From Bedellia somnulentella (taxonomy: Eukaryota; Arthropoda; Insecta; Lepidoptera; Bedelliidae): 64,000 bases of DNA. The notes below the pieces were generated by a model. The model did not search any database. It saw nothing but the letters and a program-made list of their open reading frames with translations, and was not told the DNA's origin. Below are positions 45,501-54,295 of the stretch, piece after piece. The stretch is taken from NCBI GenBank assembly GCA_963576735.1, contig OY755171.1, positions 9,610,001 through 9,674,000 on the forward strand, given 5' to 3'. How positions within the stretch are numbered: position 1 is the stretch's first letter; each line of letters starts with the position of its first letter. A program made the translations under genes and the position numbers.

Positions 45501-46665
45501 TATGCATAAGTTTTGGAGACGCTCTAATTTATTTAGCTGTTCTTCCGTCATCCGTAATTGAGTCAGTAATGTTTTTTTATACTTCCAACCAACCCTTTCA
45601 TTTGATACCGATATTGAGGTAGTGCACGAAAAATACCAACTTGGTCATGGGCGTAGCCACGGTGGGGCAGGTGGGGGTTCTTGCCCCACCCTGGCTCTGA
45701 CCTGATAAGGTACCTTATCATTAAAAAAACATATGTAATAAAAATTACACATAATATAATACTTCTGCCCCACCCGGAGCGTACGACTGCCCACGGCTAG
45801 CTACGCCGATGATCTTGACATCCACAGAAGATACAAAAAAGCAGTAGTACATACAGATATGTAAGAAAAGTTGTAACATAAAATGATCGCCTCATCTAAC
45901 AGCCTTGGGTAGAAATGGTTTAATGCTATTCTAATCCAACTCTGGTTGCTATTTTGCAATTTAATTAGATCAAGACGTACCTACAAACATCACGTACATA
46001 GAAATATTACAAATCTAAAAAAAGTAAAAGCGTAATATGTTGTAATGAGGTCTTCAGTTGTTATAATCGCACATCAGAGAAGGATATTGTAACTCAGTAG
46101 TACCCATGTATACAATTACCTTTGTTATAACATAACATAAACGTTCACGCCGAATATCCCCGAAGGGGTTGGCAGAGGTACTAAAACTTCTGAACATCAC
46201 GTGACTTTGTCACCTGGTGTTCGAGTACCCACGTTTTGCATGGACAGTGTACTCACGTGATAGGGGGTAGGCCTATCGCCATTTTGTACGAATACACTGT
46301 CACATGACTAAGTACAAACTCAGCCATGTGGGTTTCCTCACGATGTTTTCCCTCACCGTTAACAACCATGATAAATATTATACCTTTGTTATAATTAATT
46401 TAATAATCTCAGCTAAATAAAAACATATTTGTTTCAGATTCAAGACCAGCAGTCCCTAGTCGTTGAGCTCTCGTTGTTACGTCAAGAGAATGAGGAGCTC
46501 TCAATGAGCGTCCATCAGCAATCGCTTCTGATAGAAAAGCTGAAGAAAGACAAGGAACAAAATTTGATCAAACCGAAATCGCCGTCGGTGATGAGAAAAC
46601 CTCACAAACTGGGCAAGGAAAATGCCCCACTTGTAATTTCTCCTCTGAGAGAAAGAAATCATTAA
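36557..46665 (+). CDS. Long coiled-coil protein, HMMR-like (about 735 aa)
   Basis: Exons: 36557-36590, 36685-36857, 38620-38834, 40457-41888, 43011-43136 and 46438-46665, with GT/AG borders and matching phases. Exon 3 may instead begin at 38692, also in frame, giving 711 aa. The N terminus MFSKAKRFEL is followed by a basic Ser/Lys/Thr-rich region. Exon 4 encodes about 475 residues of nearly continuous coiled coil with heptads such as LEQQCETLEQEVSLKQVEL. The C terminus has KLGKENAPLVISPLRERNH. The start, length and KEN...PL tail resemble hyaluronan-mediated motility receptor, a microtubule and spindle protein; this is inference from layout. AATAAA lies at 46868. Introns carry SINEs, a mariner and LINE fragments. 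Confidence 0.75.
36899..37135 (+). repeat. SINE-A in intron 2 of the coiled-coil gene
   Basis: Starts GCCGTGTAGTGTCGGCTTAG and ends GTGGGTATATGTATGTA. Confidence 0.75.
37440..37668 (-). repeat. SINE-A, diverged minus copy
   Basis: Reads GCTGTACAATGTCAGCTTAG on the minus strand and keeps GAATAGAACTACCCC and GGCTACCTC. Confidence 0.65.
37985..38110 (+). repeat. SINE-A 3' half
   Basis: CCCCACGCAACTTCCAAAAG through AGGGATTTATAGCTGTGAGT. Confidence 0.7.
38965..40261 (+). mobile_element. mariner element, copy 1 (defective)
   Basis: Ends CGAGGGGCATGCCAA and its reverse complement, each flanked by TATA, giving a TA target duplication. Inside, the transposase runs SRATVFNWFAEFKRGRGCLE, then a frameshift near 39400, DEQKDRRVDWSLF, a second shift near 39610, the GDETW box with the first catalytic Asp, and HPPYSPDLVPCDFYLFPKIK with a later catalytic Asp. 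Frameshifts make it inactive. It sits in intron 3 of the coiled-coil gene. Copy 2 is at 56234-57624. Confidence 0.9.
42961..43018 (+). promoter_or_regulatory. Duplicated 3' splice site before exon 5 of the coiled-coil gene
   Basis: The motif ATTTCAGTTGGATAT occurs twice, 43 bp apart (42961 and 43004). The downstream one leads into the open exon at 43011. The upstream one would enter TTGGATATAGTTCTTAG and meet a stop within six codons. Confidence 0.7.
43500..43690 (-). repeat. LINE 3' UTR fragment
   Basis: On the minus strand: GGTTGTCTGGAAGAGATCGC, TTTTAGCGATAAGACCGCC, then AATAAAGAGTTATTATATTC. A related piece occurs inside both copies of the TA element (about 6985-7060 and 18810-18890). Confidence 0.6.
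43895..45030 (-). pseudogene. Non-LTR retrotransposon 3' end (jockey/CR1-like), 5' truncated
   Basis: The minus strand from about 45028 reads SPAIRFRLCESLVLSQLGYC then DIVYGPCLQKKTEKQIQRVQ and NACMRYCYNIPRRKHITPYL, the C-terminal region of LINE reverse transcriptases, with a stop at 44586. An AT-rich 3' UTR extends to about 43895 and ends in (TTATTA)n. Located in intron 5 of the coiled-coil gene. Confidence 0.75.
45032..45070. repeat. Perfect 18-bp hairpin
   Basis: TAGTAGTCTGTATAAGAT, spacer CGT, then its exact reverse complement. It lies where two LINE 3' ends abut. Confidence 0.85.
45071..45570 (-). pseudogene. Second non-LTR retrotransposon 3' end
   Basis: The minus strand reads NLNLRSDHNLQLTIPSHSTH, FYGSSFSVHAVQLWNALPVE and VRLAKSLNVFKDLVKQHYL, the C-terminal signature (SFxxxAxxLWNxLP) of a different LINE family from the one at 43895-45030. 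The stop is at 45102. Confidence 0.75.
45648..45820. mobile_element. Short hAT-like MITE (candidate)
   Basis: ATGGGCGTAGCCACGG ... GCCCACGGCTAGCTACGCC has imperfect inverted ends and an inner GGTGGGGCAG / CTGCCCCACC pair. The target duplication is not clear. Confidence 0.45.
46127..46378 (-). repeat. SINE-B in intron 5 of the coiled-coil gene, head truncated
   Basis: The tail lies at 46127 (AACATAACATAAACG); the body keeps TAGGCCTATCGCC and stops before the tRNA-like head, about 55 bp upstream of exon 6. Confidence 0.75.
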
Positions 46666-46984
46666 TATCTAACAGTTTTTTCTGCAGATGCAGAATGTTT
46701 TTATGTTTTATCGAAAACAATCATGTTTTATATATTTCTGTTCTTGGACTGCCTATCAAATTGTTATGATCTCTGACTTAATTTATTAAAATTTGTTTTA
46801 GTTTCATTTTAAATCAGTGTGTTATGTTAATAATTTATACCGCTTACAAATTTTGGATGTGTGGGTTAATAAAGAATTCTTTAAAAATTGTTTTAATTTA
46901 TTTTTTTCGTGCTGAAGTTCTTGATGTTTTGGGACGAGGCAAAGGTGTGTGTACCTAAGCTAAACGGATTTTCGCAGAGGAAAG

Positions 46985-47222
46985 AAATGTATACCAGTGA
47001 TCAAGCGGGGGCTGATGTCATGTCATACAAAGCCGTGCTCGCGACTTTTGCGAGGCCTATGCCAGTGGCGCAAGGGAGGTACTAGTTTAAGGTCCTTCGA
47101 ACTCGCCGGCGAATCAAATGTTTGGTATTGTGTATTATTTGTACGCGAGAGGTATCTGAGGCATCGGATAATCGGGTCGTCTATGAAATTATCTCGAGTC
47201 CGGTTGCATTTCACTAACGCAC
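46985..47222 (+). repeat. Dispersed repeat, inverted partner at 53215-53410
   Basis: GATCAAGCGGGGGCTGATGTC, CATACAAAGCCGTGCTC, CTATGCCAGTGGCGCAAGGG and TGGTATTGTGTATTATTTG all recur reversed at 53215-53410. Confidence 0.7.
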
Positions 47223-47282
47223 GACAATTGAATTAAAATCTGCAGTCAATTCATGTTTTTTTTTCACATATATTTTACCTCT

Positions 47283-47507
47283 TGTACGGTTCAATCACCG
47301 TACTTTAAGTTCCGTCAGCAGTTTACGCTGCAACACTCTTTTACTCAAACCTTTTTGGAACAGTTCACTTACTGACCTCGTACCGCGCGCTACTCTTTAA
47401 TCTCATTAACCTCATTTGCACCTTTTCCTACCTTGTAATATATCTTAGTTGAACTTATCTCTATCTTATCATTTTACATCCCCTAATCTCAATCCCAACC
47501 CCCAACA
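47283..47507 (+). repeat. Left LTR
   Basis: 225 bp, TGTACGGTTCAATCACC to CCCCCAACA, preceded by CCTCT. It matches the right LTR except for G/A in CTTTTTGGAACAG. Confidence 0.92.
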
Positions 47508-47787
47508 TTGGTCCTTCGAAGCCTACTGATTGACGAGGTTGTACGCGAGTGTGCTTAGAAATACTTTGTGTACGTGACTGTCATTCAAAAAGAACCATCA
47601 AACCCTTAGGAGTGAACAGAACATTTACAGTATTTACCTCTTTAGTTTAACTTCAGTGGAACTATTAGTTCAAAGTGATCTTATACACTGAAGCCTGGAA
47701 CCCCGAAGAAAAATCCCACCGTTTGAGTTCAGTGGAACTATTAGAAAGTGATCTTATAAACTGTGCCTGGAACCCCGAAGAAAAAAA
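47508..47787 (+). other. Leader with primer-binding-like site and a duplicated segment
   Basis: TTGGTCCTTCGAA (47508-47520) is the probable primer-binding site. A segment beginning TTCAGTGGAACTATTAG and including GCCTGGAACCCCGAAGAAAA occurs twice (about 47651-47727 and 47728-47790). The second copy runs straight into the pol remnant, so it may mark the deletion junction. Confidence 0.7.
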
Positions 47788-48363
47788 GATCTCGACATTT
47801 TAACTCCATCCCATTTTATGGCGAGTGGTCCTAACCTAACTATCATAGATACTGAGAATGATCTCAGAACTCGCTTGAATCTAGTACAAAAAATAGTGAA
47901 TGACATGTGGAAAAGGTGGCAAAATGAATACATATCTCAATTATCTATACGAACTAAATGGAAGCAAGAGCAAAGAAATTTAAACCTTAATGACATCGTC
48001 ATAATTAAAGAAGATAATCTTCCTCCCGGGAAATGGCTTATGGCGCGTGTGACACAGTTGCATCCCGGAGGTGACGGTAAAGTCCGAGTCGTATCATTGA
48101 AAACAAAAAATGGCGTCCTGAAAAGACCAATCGTAAAATTATCGTTGTTACCAACTCATAATGAGCAAACAAGACCCCAATCTCCTAATTTGACTTATTT
48201 AAATCCGGAATCAGATAGTTCAGAACGTAGTGAGACAATATCCGATAAGAATGAACCCAAAACGAAAGGAAAATTACCGAAAAATCATAGTTTTTTTCAC
48301 CACAATGCTATCAGTATTATTATGTATGTATCTGACAGTACCTTCAGTCAATTGCAAGCATGA
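47788..48363 (+). pseudogene. pol C-terminal remnant (BEL/Pao integrase tail)
   Basis: From DLDILTPSHFMASGP the frame is open for about 190 codons to 48363. It has the conserved end of BEL/Pao integrases (LNLNDIVIIKEDNLPPGKW, then MARVTQLHPGGDGKVRVVSL and LKRPIVKLSLLP). RT, RNase H, protease, gag and the integrase core are all absent from the element. Its last 134 bases overlap the env frame, as in elements where env is made from a spliced RNA. Confidence 0.85.
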
Positions 48364-50122
48364 TATACAACCCTTACACGGAAACAATAGTCTTTATTTT
48401 GATCGCATTAAAGACATGCAGTTGATACGAGACGATTGGCGATTAATAGTATACTACGATTTGCAACCTTATCATGAAAGTAATAGAGCAATCACGAAAT
48501 ATATGAATTATCTCGAGAACATTTGTAATGTTATTAAACTGCATTCGAGTTGTGAAGGGATCATATTACAGTTACTACATGAAGAGAGTGAACTCAAATA
48601 CTATAAGGAGCTGTTAATGAATCATAACAATAATATCAATATGAAATACGATCAGCGGCGGCGGCGGCGGCGCGGGTTGATAGACGGTGTTGGTCATATA
48701 GCAAACAGCTTATTTGGCGTATTAGACAGCCGGTTTGCGGAAAAATACTCACAGGACATTAATCTAATAAAAGAAAATGAACAGCATTTAGCCAAACTTT
48801 GGAAAAACCAAACTTCAATAGTAGAAGCCGAATTAAATCTTTTAAAGCGAACGGAAAACGTCATCAATAAACAGTACAAAATTATCAATAGAAAAATTAA
48901 TACAATCAATCAGGCATTGACCCAAGTAAGAACCGAATTACAAAATATGGAATTAGTGAATGACTTCCTTATGACGGCAATGATGGCCAACAATATTTTA
49001 TTTAATTTGAAAGATATGCAGCAAACCCTATTAGACACGGTCACCAATATATATAATGGAAAACTGAACTTTCGACTACGCAGCCCAGCCCAGTTACGTT
49101 ATGAATTAGGTATTATAGCGGATGCACTTCCTAAGGATCTGTCTCTACCCATTAGAAAAACTGACAGTTTAACTCAATTATATAATCTTTTACACGTTCG
49201 GACCAGAGTTTCATCCCAATATATTATATTTGAAATAGTAATACCCTTAATAAGTGAAGAAATATACGAAATATCAAGATTAATTCCACTTCCCCGGACT
49301 ATAAACAATGGATATGAATTAAGTATTGAACCAATCGTAGAATATGTTGCAATTGATCTTAAAAACGAAACCTACATAAAAATGCTGAGACAAGACCTCG
49401 AATCGTGTTATCATTCTCACGATCAATTGAGTATATGTCATCCTAAGAATCCCATAAATACAATCAAAGATGATCAGACCTTCTGTGTCACCTTACCAGG
49501 TTCGCGCGAGTGTAAAACGACATCTTCAATTTGTAAAGACAGATGGGTTGAATTGAACAAACCAAACACATTTATTTTTTATTGCTGTAAGGAGTGTAAT
49601 ATGAAACTAATATGTAATGAACAGGTGACACCTATTAGACTTACTAGTACAGGGTATTTTACCGCTGACCAAGGATGCACAGCAAAATTTGCAAATTATT
49701 TTAGTTATACTCATCGACGAGATTTCAGTAAAATAACTGTGAGACCCTATTTTGACCACCCTAAGCTATCTCAGATGAACCATATCGTCAATATCTCAAT
49801 CCCAAATGTTGAACCAGAAAATAACAGTATGGAATTACTAAACAGCAGTTTGGAACTACAAACTATTTCCAAAAAACTTAAACTTTTAAAACAAAGTGAA
49901 CCATTGACGGAAAGAATATCCAATCATGATATTCATCATTACACGGCCATTTATGTTTTGTTTGTGTTGATGGTGTTGGGTCTGGCTGTAAGGGTCTACA
50001 TATGGAAAAGCTCTACTAAAAAACAGCCTATAAATACGACTCCAGCTGTGGCCTTGAGGAATGTTGCAGCTCCGGAGACGTCGCAGTTAGGGCATGGATT
50101 CCGGAATTCCGAAATTTCGTAA
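48230..50122 (+). CDS. env: Envelope-type glycoprotein ORF of the LTR element (630 codons, 3' end replaced)
   Basis: Old viral-type envelope gene kept in the genome. Visible features: an N-terminal hydrophobic signal segment at about residues 19-40; a run of six arginines at about 143-148 followed by a Gly-containing hydrophobic stretch, the layout of a furin-type cleavage site and fusion peptide; a long helical region after it; a Cys-rich membrane-proximal half; and a transmembrane segment at about 571-592. This layout fits insect F-type envelope proteins of BEL/Pao and errantivirus elements. The frame has no stop. The hAT inserted at 50088 replaces the natural cytoplasmic tail: the last eleven codons come from the hAT. 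Confidence 0.85.
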   Translation: MRQYPIRMNPKRKENYRKIIVFFTTMLSVLLCMYLTVPSVNCKHDIQPLHGNNSLYFDRIKDMQLIRDDWRLIVYYDLQPYHESNRAITKYMNYLENICNVIKLHSSCEGIILQLLHEESELKYYKELLMNHNNNINMKYDQRRRRRRGLIDGVGHIANSLFGVLDSRFAEKYSQDINLIKENEQHLAKLWKNQTSIVEAELNLLKRTENVINKQYKIINRKINTINQALTQVRTELQNMELVNDFLMTAMMANNILFNLKDMQQTLLDTVTNIYNGKLNFRLRSPAQLRYELGIIADALPKDLSLPIRKTDSLTQLYNLLHVRTRVSSQYIIFEIVIPLISEEIYEISRLIPLPRTINNGYELSIEPIVEYVAIDLKNETYIKMLRQDLESCYHSHDQLSICHPKNPINTIKDDQTFCVTLPGSRECKTTSSICKDRWVELNKPNTFIFYCCKECNMKLICNEQVTPIRLTSTGYFTADQGCTAKFANYFSYTHRRDFSKITVRPYFDHPKLSQMNHIVNISIPNVEPENNSMELLNSSLELQTISKKLKLLKQSEPLTERISNHDIHHYTAIYVLFVLMVLGLAVRVYIWKSSTKKQPINTTPAVALRNVAAPETSQLGHGFRNSEIS

Positions 50123-51346
50123 CTCCGGAATTTCGGATAATTTTTTACAATATTATAATTCCGGAACTGAACTCAATATCGCAATCCGATATTCAAATAA
50201 TTATTTGTAAGATAAGGTACCACAATAATAAAATTTGCATAATTGTAGTATAAATTTTGTACTCTCTTGCGAAATTAACCGTACCTACTTTATATTTCTT
50301 TCTAGTTTAATTTGATTTAAAGTTCAGCCATACCTCTTGTCCATACAAACGTAGAACAGTGCTAACTCTCTGAGGTATAGTTGGAGCTTTAAAATTCAAA
50401 TAAGTAAAACATAATTTAATGAATATCTAGGTTTCTATTGGAAAACATTTGCTGTTTAATTTATTACTTATAAGCCGCCAAAATGTCCCTGATTCTCAAA
50501 ATAGTTTTAGACATTAAATTATGACTGACATGAACGTTCCAATGTGAACACAAATAATTAAGTGCAGATTTCAATAACAGAAACAGCAATACATTCATAT
50601 GAATACTTTTTCTCAACCACTATTTGCGCAAAACCATTTTTGTATTGAGAAACCACTTTGTCAACGGAGTTTGCCCTCTCGGCTAGCGTCACCTTAAAGT
50701 TTAAACCTATTTTCATGAGCTGAGACAGAAGAGGAGAACTTGTTCATTATGACTTGTTGAATCTTATATTCAACATAATTTTATTAGATAGTTATTTAGT
50801 AAGCTTCATTGCAATGGCTAATAGCTAACACTCGTTGATTTTGCTACAATTTATATTACTAATCAATAAAGGAAAGAAAAGGGTATACGCCCCCCCAGAG
50901 GTAGGGAACGCAAACACTACTTAAAAGTGTAAAAGAAACAAAGGATAGAAGCCATTGACTGACACGGTAGCATAATTGGCAGAGCAACGGGGGCATATAT
51001 ACCCGAGGTCGCGGGTTCGATTCCCGCCTGTCTCGAAATCCTTTATTTATTAGTAATAATACCATGAGGTTTTCTTCATGAAACATATTCAAACAATTTA
51101 TATTATTGAAAAGTTGTATATTTTTGTTTTTTCTTAGTAAATATTCTTAGAAATACTAGTATTTTTTATTGATTAATTTTTATAATAAGGATTTCTTTGA
51201 CAAAACATTTTAATGCCTCTTTATTAATTTTTATAATTTACTATACTTTTTTCTAATTCCGGAACCAGTTCCGGAATTCCGGAATCAAACCAGTAGTATC
51301 GTAACTCAGTTCCGGTATCGAAAATCATCCGATATTACATGCCCTA
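50088..51346. mobile_element. Non-autonomous hAT element in the 3' end of env
   Basis: Terminal repeats TAGGGCATG / CATGCCCTA are flanked by the 8-bp duplication GTCGCAGT (50080-50087 and 51347-51354), the hAT hallmark. Subterminal TTCCGGAATT-type repeats crowd both ends. The 1259-bp element encodes no transposase and carries a truncated tRNA-headed SINE (about 50867-51080). Confidence 0.9.
50867..51080 (+). repeat. tRNA-headed SINE inside the hAT element
   Basis: The tRNA-like head at 50961-51034 (GACACGGTAGCATAATTGGC ... GGTTCGATTCCC) is preceded by GAGGTAGGGAACGCAAACAC and followed by TTTATTTATTAGTAATAA, as in the 312-bp units. Confidence 0.75.
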
Positions 51347-51656
51347 GTCGCAGTGCAGTGTACAGTGTAATGTTAGTGAATGTGTGCGTACAAAAAGTGA
51401 ATGTGTTAGTGATAAGACTCATGTGCGTCGTAATAGTGTTAGAATTAAGAAAACAGACAAAGGATCATCCCCGGTATTTCGTGTGTTTTCATTACCAGAT
51501 TTGAACCTCAGCGTTCCGTAATTCCCTTATGTTTTCATTAACTACTAACTATATAGTACATTTAAGAATATTGTTAATCATCTGTGTTAGTTTAAGCGCA
51601 CATTCATCTACTAACAACCTCATATAAATTTCTCTGATCTTTTTCCCCCGGGAGCA

Positions 51657-52392
51657 TGTACGGTTCAATCACCGTACTTTAAGTTCCGTCAGCAGTTTAC
51701 GCTGCAACACTCTTTTAAGCGGTTATTACATTACGCAATATTCAGACAGTCTTAGTAAGACTGTCTTAAAGTCTAACTAGACAAGCTCGCTATTAGACTG
51801 TGCTGAATACCGCATGCTAACTCATTTTCAAAGCGTACGTAGCCGGTGGCGGTTGTCATAACCGCTTAAGTACGAAGTGTTTGATTGGAATAATCTTTAT
51901 GAATTTTCTGCCATAAATATGGCATGTCTCGATACAAATCGAGAACATTAAAAAGCACTTCTTTTTCCTTTGAACAAGCCATTGTACACGCCCCGCCACA
52001 GCAAAACACGTGTCACGCACGCCTTCGCTCTGCGGCTGCCGCGCGATAAATGAACAGTCTAGCGTGCTAAATCTTATTACACTACGCGGTATTCAGCAAG
52101 CAAGCAAGTAAGCACGGCCGAACCCATTCGGTCGCTCTAATTAGACAGGCTAACTTGCTAACTCTTATTACACCATGCTCAATCTAAGTTAGACTGTCTG
52201 AATATTGCGTAATGTAATAACCGCTTTACTCAAACCTTTTTAGAACAGTTCACTTACTGACCTCGTACCGCGCGCTACTCTTTAATCTCATTAACCTCAT
52301 TTGCACCTTTTCCTACCTTGTAATATATCTTAGTTGAACTTATCTCTATCTTATCATTTTACATCCCCTAATCTCAATCCCAACCCCCAACA
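51657..52392 (+). repeat. Right LTR, interrupted by a MITE
   Basis: 51657-51717 and 52229-52392 together make a 225-bp LTR matching the left one; the intervening MITE is at 51718-52225. Followed by CCTCT. Confidence 0.92.
51718..52225. mobile_element. 508-bp MITE, PIF/Harbinger-like
   Basis: Ends AGCGGTTATTACATTACGC and its exact reverse complement, flanked by TTA on both sides. The left LTR shows the empty site (CTCTTTTACTCAAAC). The inverted repeats extend about 35 bp. TTA duplication suggests PIF/Harbinger; no transposase is present. Confidence 0.85.
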
Positions 52393-52559
52393 CCTCTGAA
52401 ATTAATTCTCATTTATGTTATGTTAGCAATACTTGCTGTGAAGTGTGTCTGGTGTTCTTTGTTTTTTTTATTTCTTTCGATATAAGTATGAGGTATATCA
52501 TGCCGATAAGGATTCAGAGTAGCTCCAGAAAATGTTCCTTAAGGCTAGAGGTAAAATAA

Positions 52560-52765
52560 CTGTGAACGGACTGTACTCACGTGAAAGGGAGCAGACCTAT
52601 CGCCGTTTTGTACGAATACACTGTCATACGACTAAGTACAACTCGGTCAATACATTGTTGGTTTGACCATGATGTTTTCCGTCACCGTTAACAACCATGA
52701 CAAATTAACCACATTGAAAAGACAAATTGGTCTGGTCCGACCCGGGATTTGAACCCACACGCCTA
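52560..52765 (-). repeat. SINE-B, partial and diverged
   Basis: CTGTACTCACGTGAAAGGGA, CTATCGCCGTTTTGTACGAA and GGATTTGAACCCACACGCC keep body and box-B of SINE-B. Confidence 0.65.
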
Positions 52766-53019
52766 TCTGCATGTACGTACGTAAGTTTATTCTTATGTGC
52801 TTTATATAACAATAATGAACCATTGCATTGGTTGAGTTAAAACTGTTAAAGTCAATGATTGATTTTCAAAGATTAATTCATTTGTGGGAAATAACAAATT
52901 CCACAGATATTTGTCCATGCCACAGGCAATTTTGCCATTAATTTCTAACTGTAATTATGGCCTTCCAATTAATTGGTGTATTATTATGTAGTGCTGTAGT
53001 TTTGAGCATATATGAGAAG

Positions 53020-53125
53020 ATTGATGGATTTAAACGAAGCTAGAGAGGTTTGTCAGGATCGTACAAAGTAGCGATCGATAGTCTCTGCCTACCCCAATGG
53101 GAAATAATGGCGTGAGTATGTATGC
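53020..53125 (+). pseudogene. LINE RT C-terminal fragment
   Basis: Reads RRLMDLNEAREVCQDRTK then a stop, RSIVSAYPNG. Same family as the longer relic at 55595-56090. Confidence 0.65.
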
Positions 53126-53214
53126 GATAGTTTTGAGTTTTTAATGCACATAAATTACTACATACAAAATAGCTATGATTTTAGTCCATATTTATATCAA
53201 TCGTCATAGGACTC

Positions 53215-53410
53215 GAGATAATTTCATAGCGTTTTCTCAGACCCCGACAACCCGATTACCCGGTGCTGATGCCTCGGATACCACTCACACACACATGAAC
53301 AAATAATACACAATACCAAACAATCGATTCCCTTGCGCCACTGGCATAGGCTTCGTGAAAGTCGAGAGCACGGCTTTGTATGACATAAGCCCCCGCTTGA
53401 TCACTGGTGA
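53215..53410 (-). repeat. Dispersed repeat, inverted partner of 46985-47222
   Basis: See the partner; the copies differ by several short indels. Neither is part of the LTR element between them. Confidence 0.7.
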
Positions 53411-53429
53411 ACATTCCCACTCATGTCTT

Positions 53430-53530
53430 TAAAAAAGACAAATTGGTCTAGGTCCGACTCGGGATTTGAATGCACGGCCGTATGCATGAAAGGCGGATAT
53501 AAAAACCCATTAAGCAATCACGGTTGTTCA
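53430..53530 (-). repeat. SINE-B head fragment
   Basis: GACAAATTGGTCTAGGTCC, then GGGATTTGAATGCACGGCCG, TTAAGCAATCACGG: the tRNA-like head only. Confidence 0.6.
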
Positions 53531-53609
53531 GCCATAACATGATTGTATTGCATCTGGACTGGTAGATATGGTGTTCAGCCAGAGTTAGACATTGCTCGCG
53601 GAACCCATG

Positions 53610-53705
53610 TTGTTGGGGCTCGAAAGCTCTGGAGTGGCAGCCTTGTACCGGACGACGCAGTGTGGGTAAAGCCTCCCACAATATGGACCGCGGGAAGCTG
53701 AAAAA
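53610..53705 (+). pseudogene. Second LINE fragment
   Basis: Reads LEWQPCTGRRSVGKASHNM, similar to the C terminus of a common insect LINE (RTGRRSVGRPPTRW pattern). Very short. Confidence 0.4.
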
Positions 53706-54095
53706 TGAAAAGGGAAAGTCTTTCTCCTGAATGAACTCCTTCTATTGATTCGCTGCCGTTTTTAGACTTTAGACCAATTAAAGACACCTTGGTTTAGGGC
53801 TTGGTTAAATAAAAAATACTAAAGAGATTAATTGTGAAACACTGCCCGCCATATAAAGATAGACATAACAAAACGTTTTTAAACGTCTCCGACAGGGAAA
53901 TATTAGGAAAATAAAAGTTAAAAGTTATTGATTCAAACTTTATTTATAAAAGGGTATAAAACATGCAGTCTTATGCTAAATTCAGTGCGAAGAATTCTAA
54001 ATTGCGATACTAATCTTTTCACAAGACATACCAATTACATGGCGAGACTATACAATAGCTTGACAAAAATCACATTAAAAGCAATAAATACATCT

Positions 54096-54295
54096 NNNNN
54101 NNNNNNNNNNNNNNNNNNNNNNNNNNNNNNNNNNNNNNNNNNNNNNNNNNNNNNNNNNNNNNNNNNNNNNNNNNNNNNNNNNNNNNNNNNNNNNNNNNNN
54201 NNNNNNNNNNNNNNNNNNNNNNNNNNNNNNNNNNNNNNNNNNNNNNNNNNNNNNNNNNNNNNNNNNNNNNNNNNNNNNNNNNNNNNNNNNNNNNN
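54096..54295. other. Assembly gap (200 N)
   Basis: Exactly 200 N, the usual placeholder for a gap of unknown size. It swallows the downstream exons of neurotactin. Confidence 0.99.

Larger units (their letters stand above)
47283..52392 (+). mobile_element. BEL/Pao-like LTR element retaining env but lacking gag and most of pol
   Basis: A 225-bp left LTR (47283-47507) and a right LTR (51657-52392, split by a 508-bp MITE) both begin TGTACGG and end CCAACA. After removing the MITE they differ at about one base. The element is flanked by the 5-bp duplication CCTCT (47278-47282 and 52393-52397). A primer-binding-like TTGGTCCTTCGAA follows the left LTR. The interior holds only a leader, the C-terminal end of pol, and an env-type ORF. 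A hAT element (50088-51346) is inserted at the env 3' end. It cannot move alone. Confidence 0.9.

Noticed and set aside
53928..54095. Neurotactin last exon or 3' UTR left of the gap
   Set aside because: The sequence is AT-rich and could be 3' UTR, but no ectodomain residues can be read, so it was not assigned.
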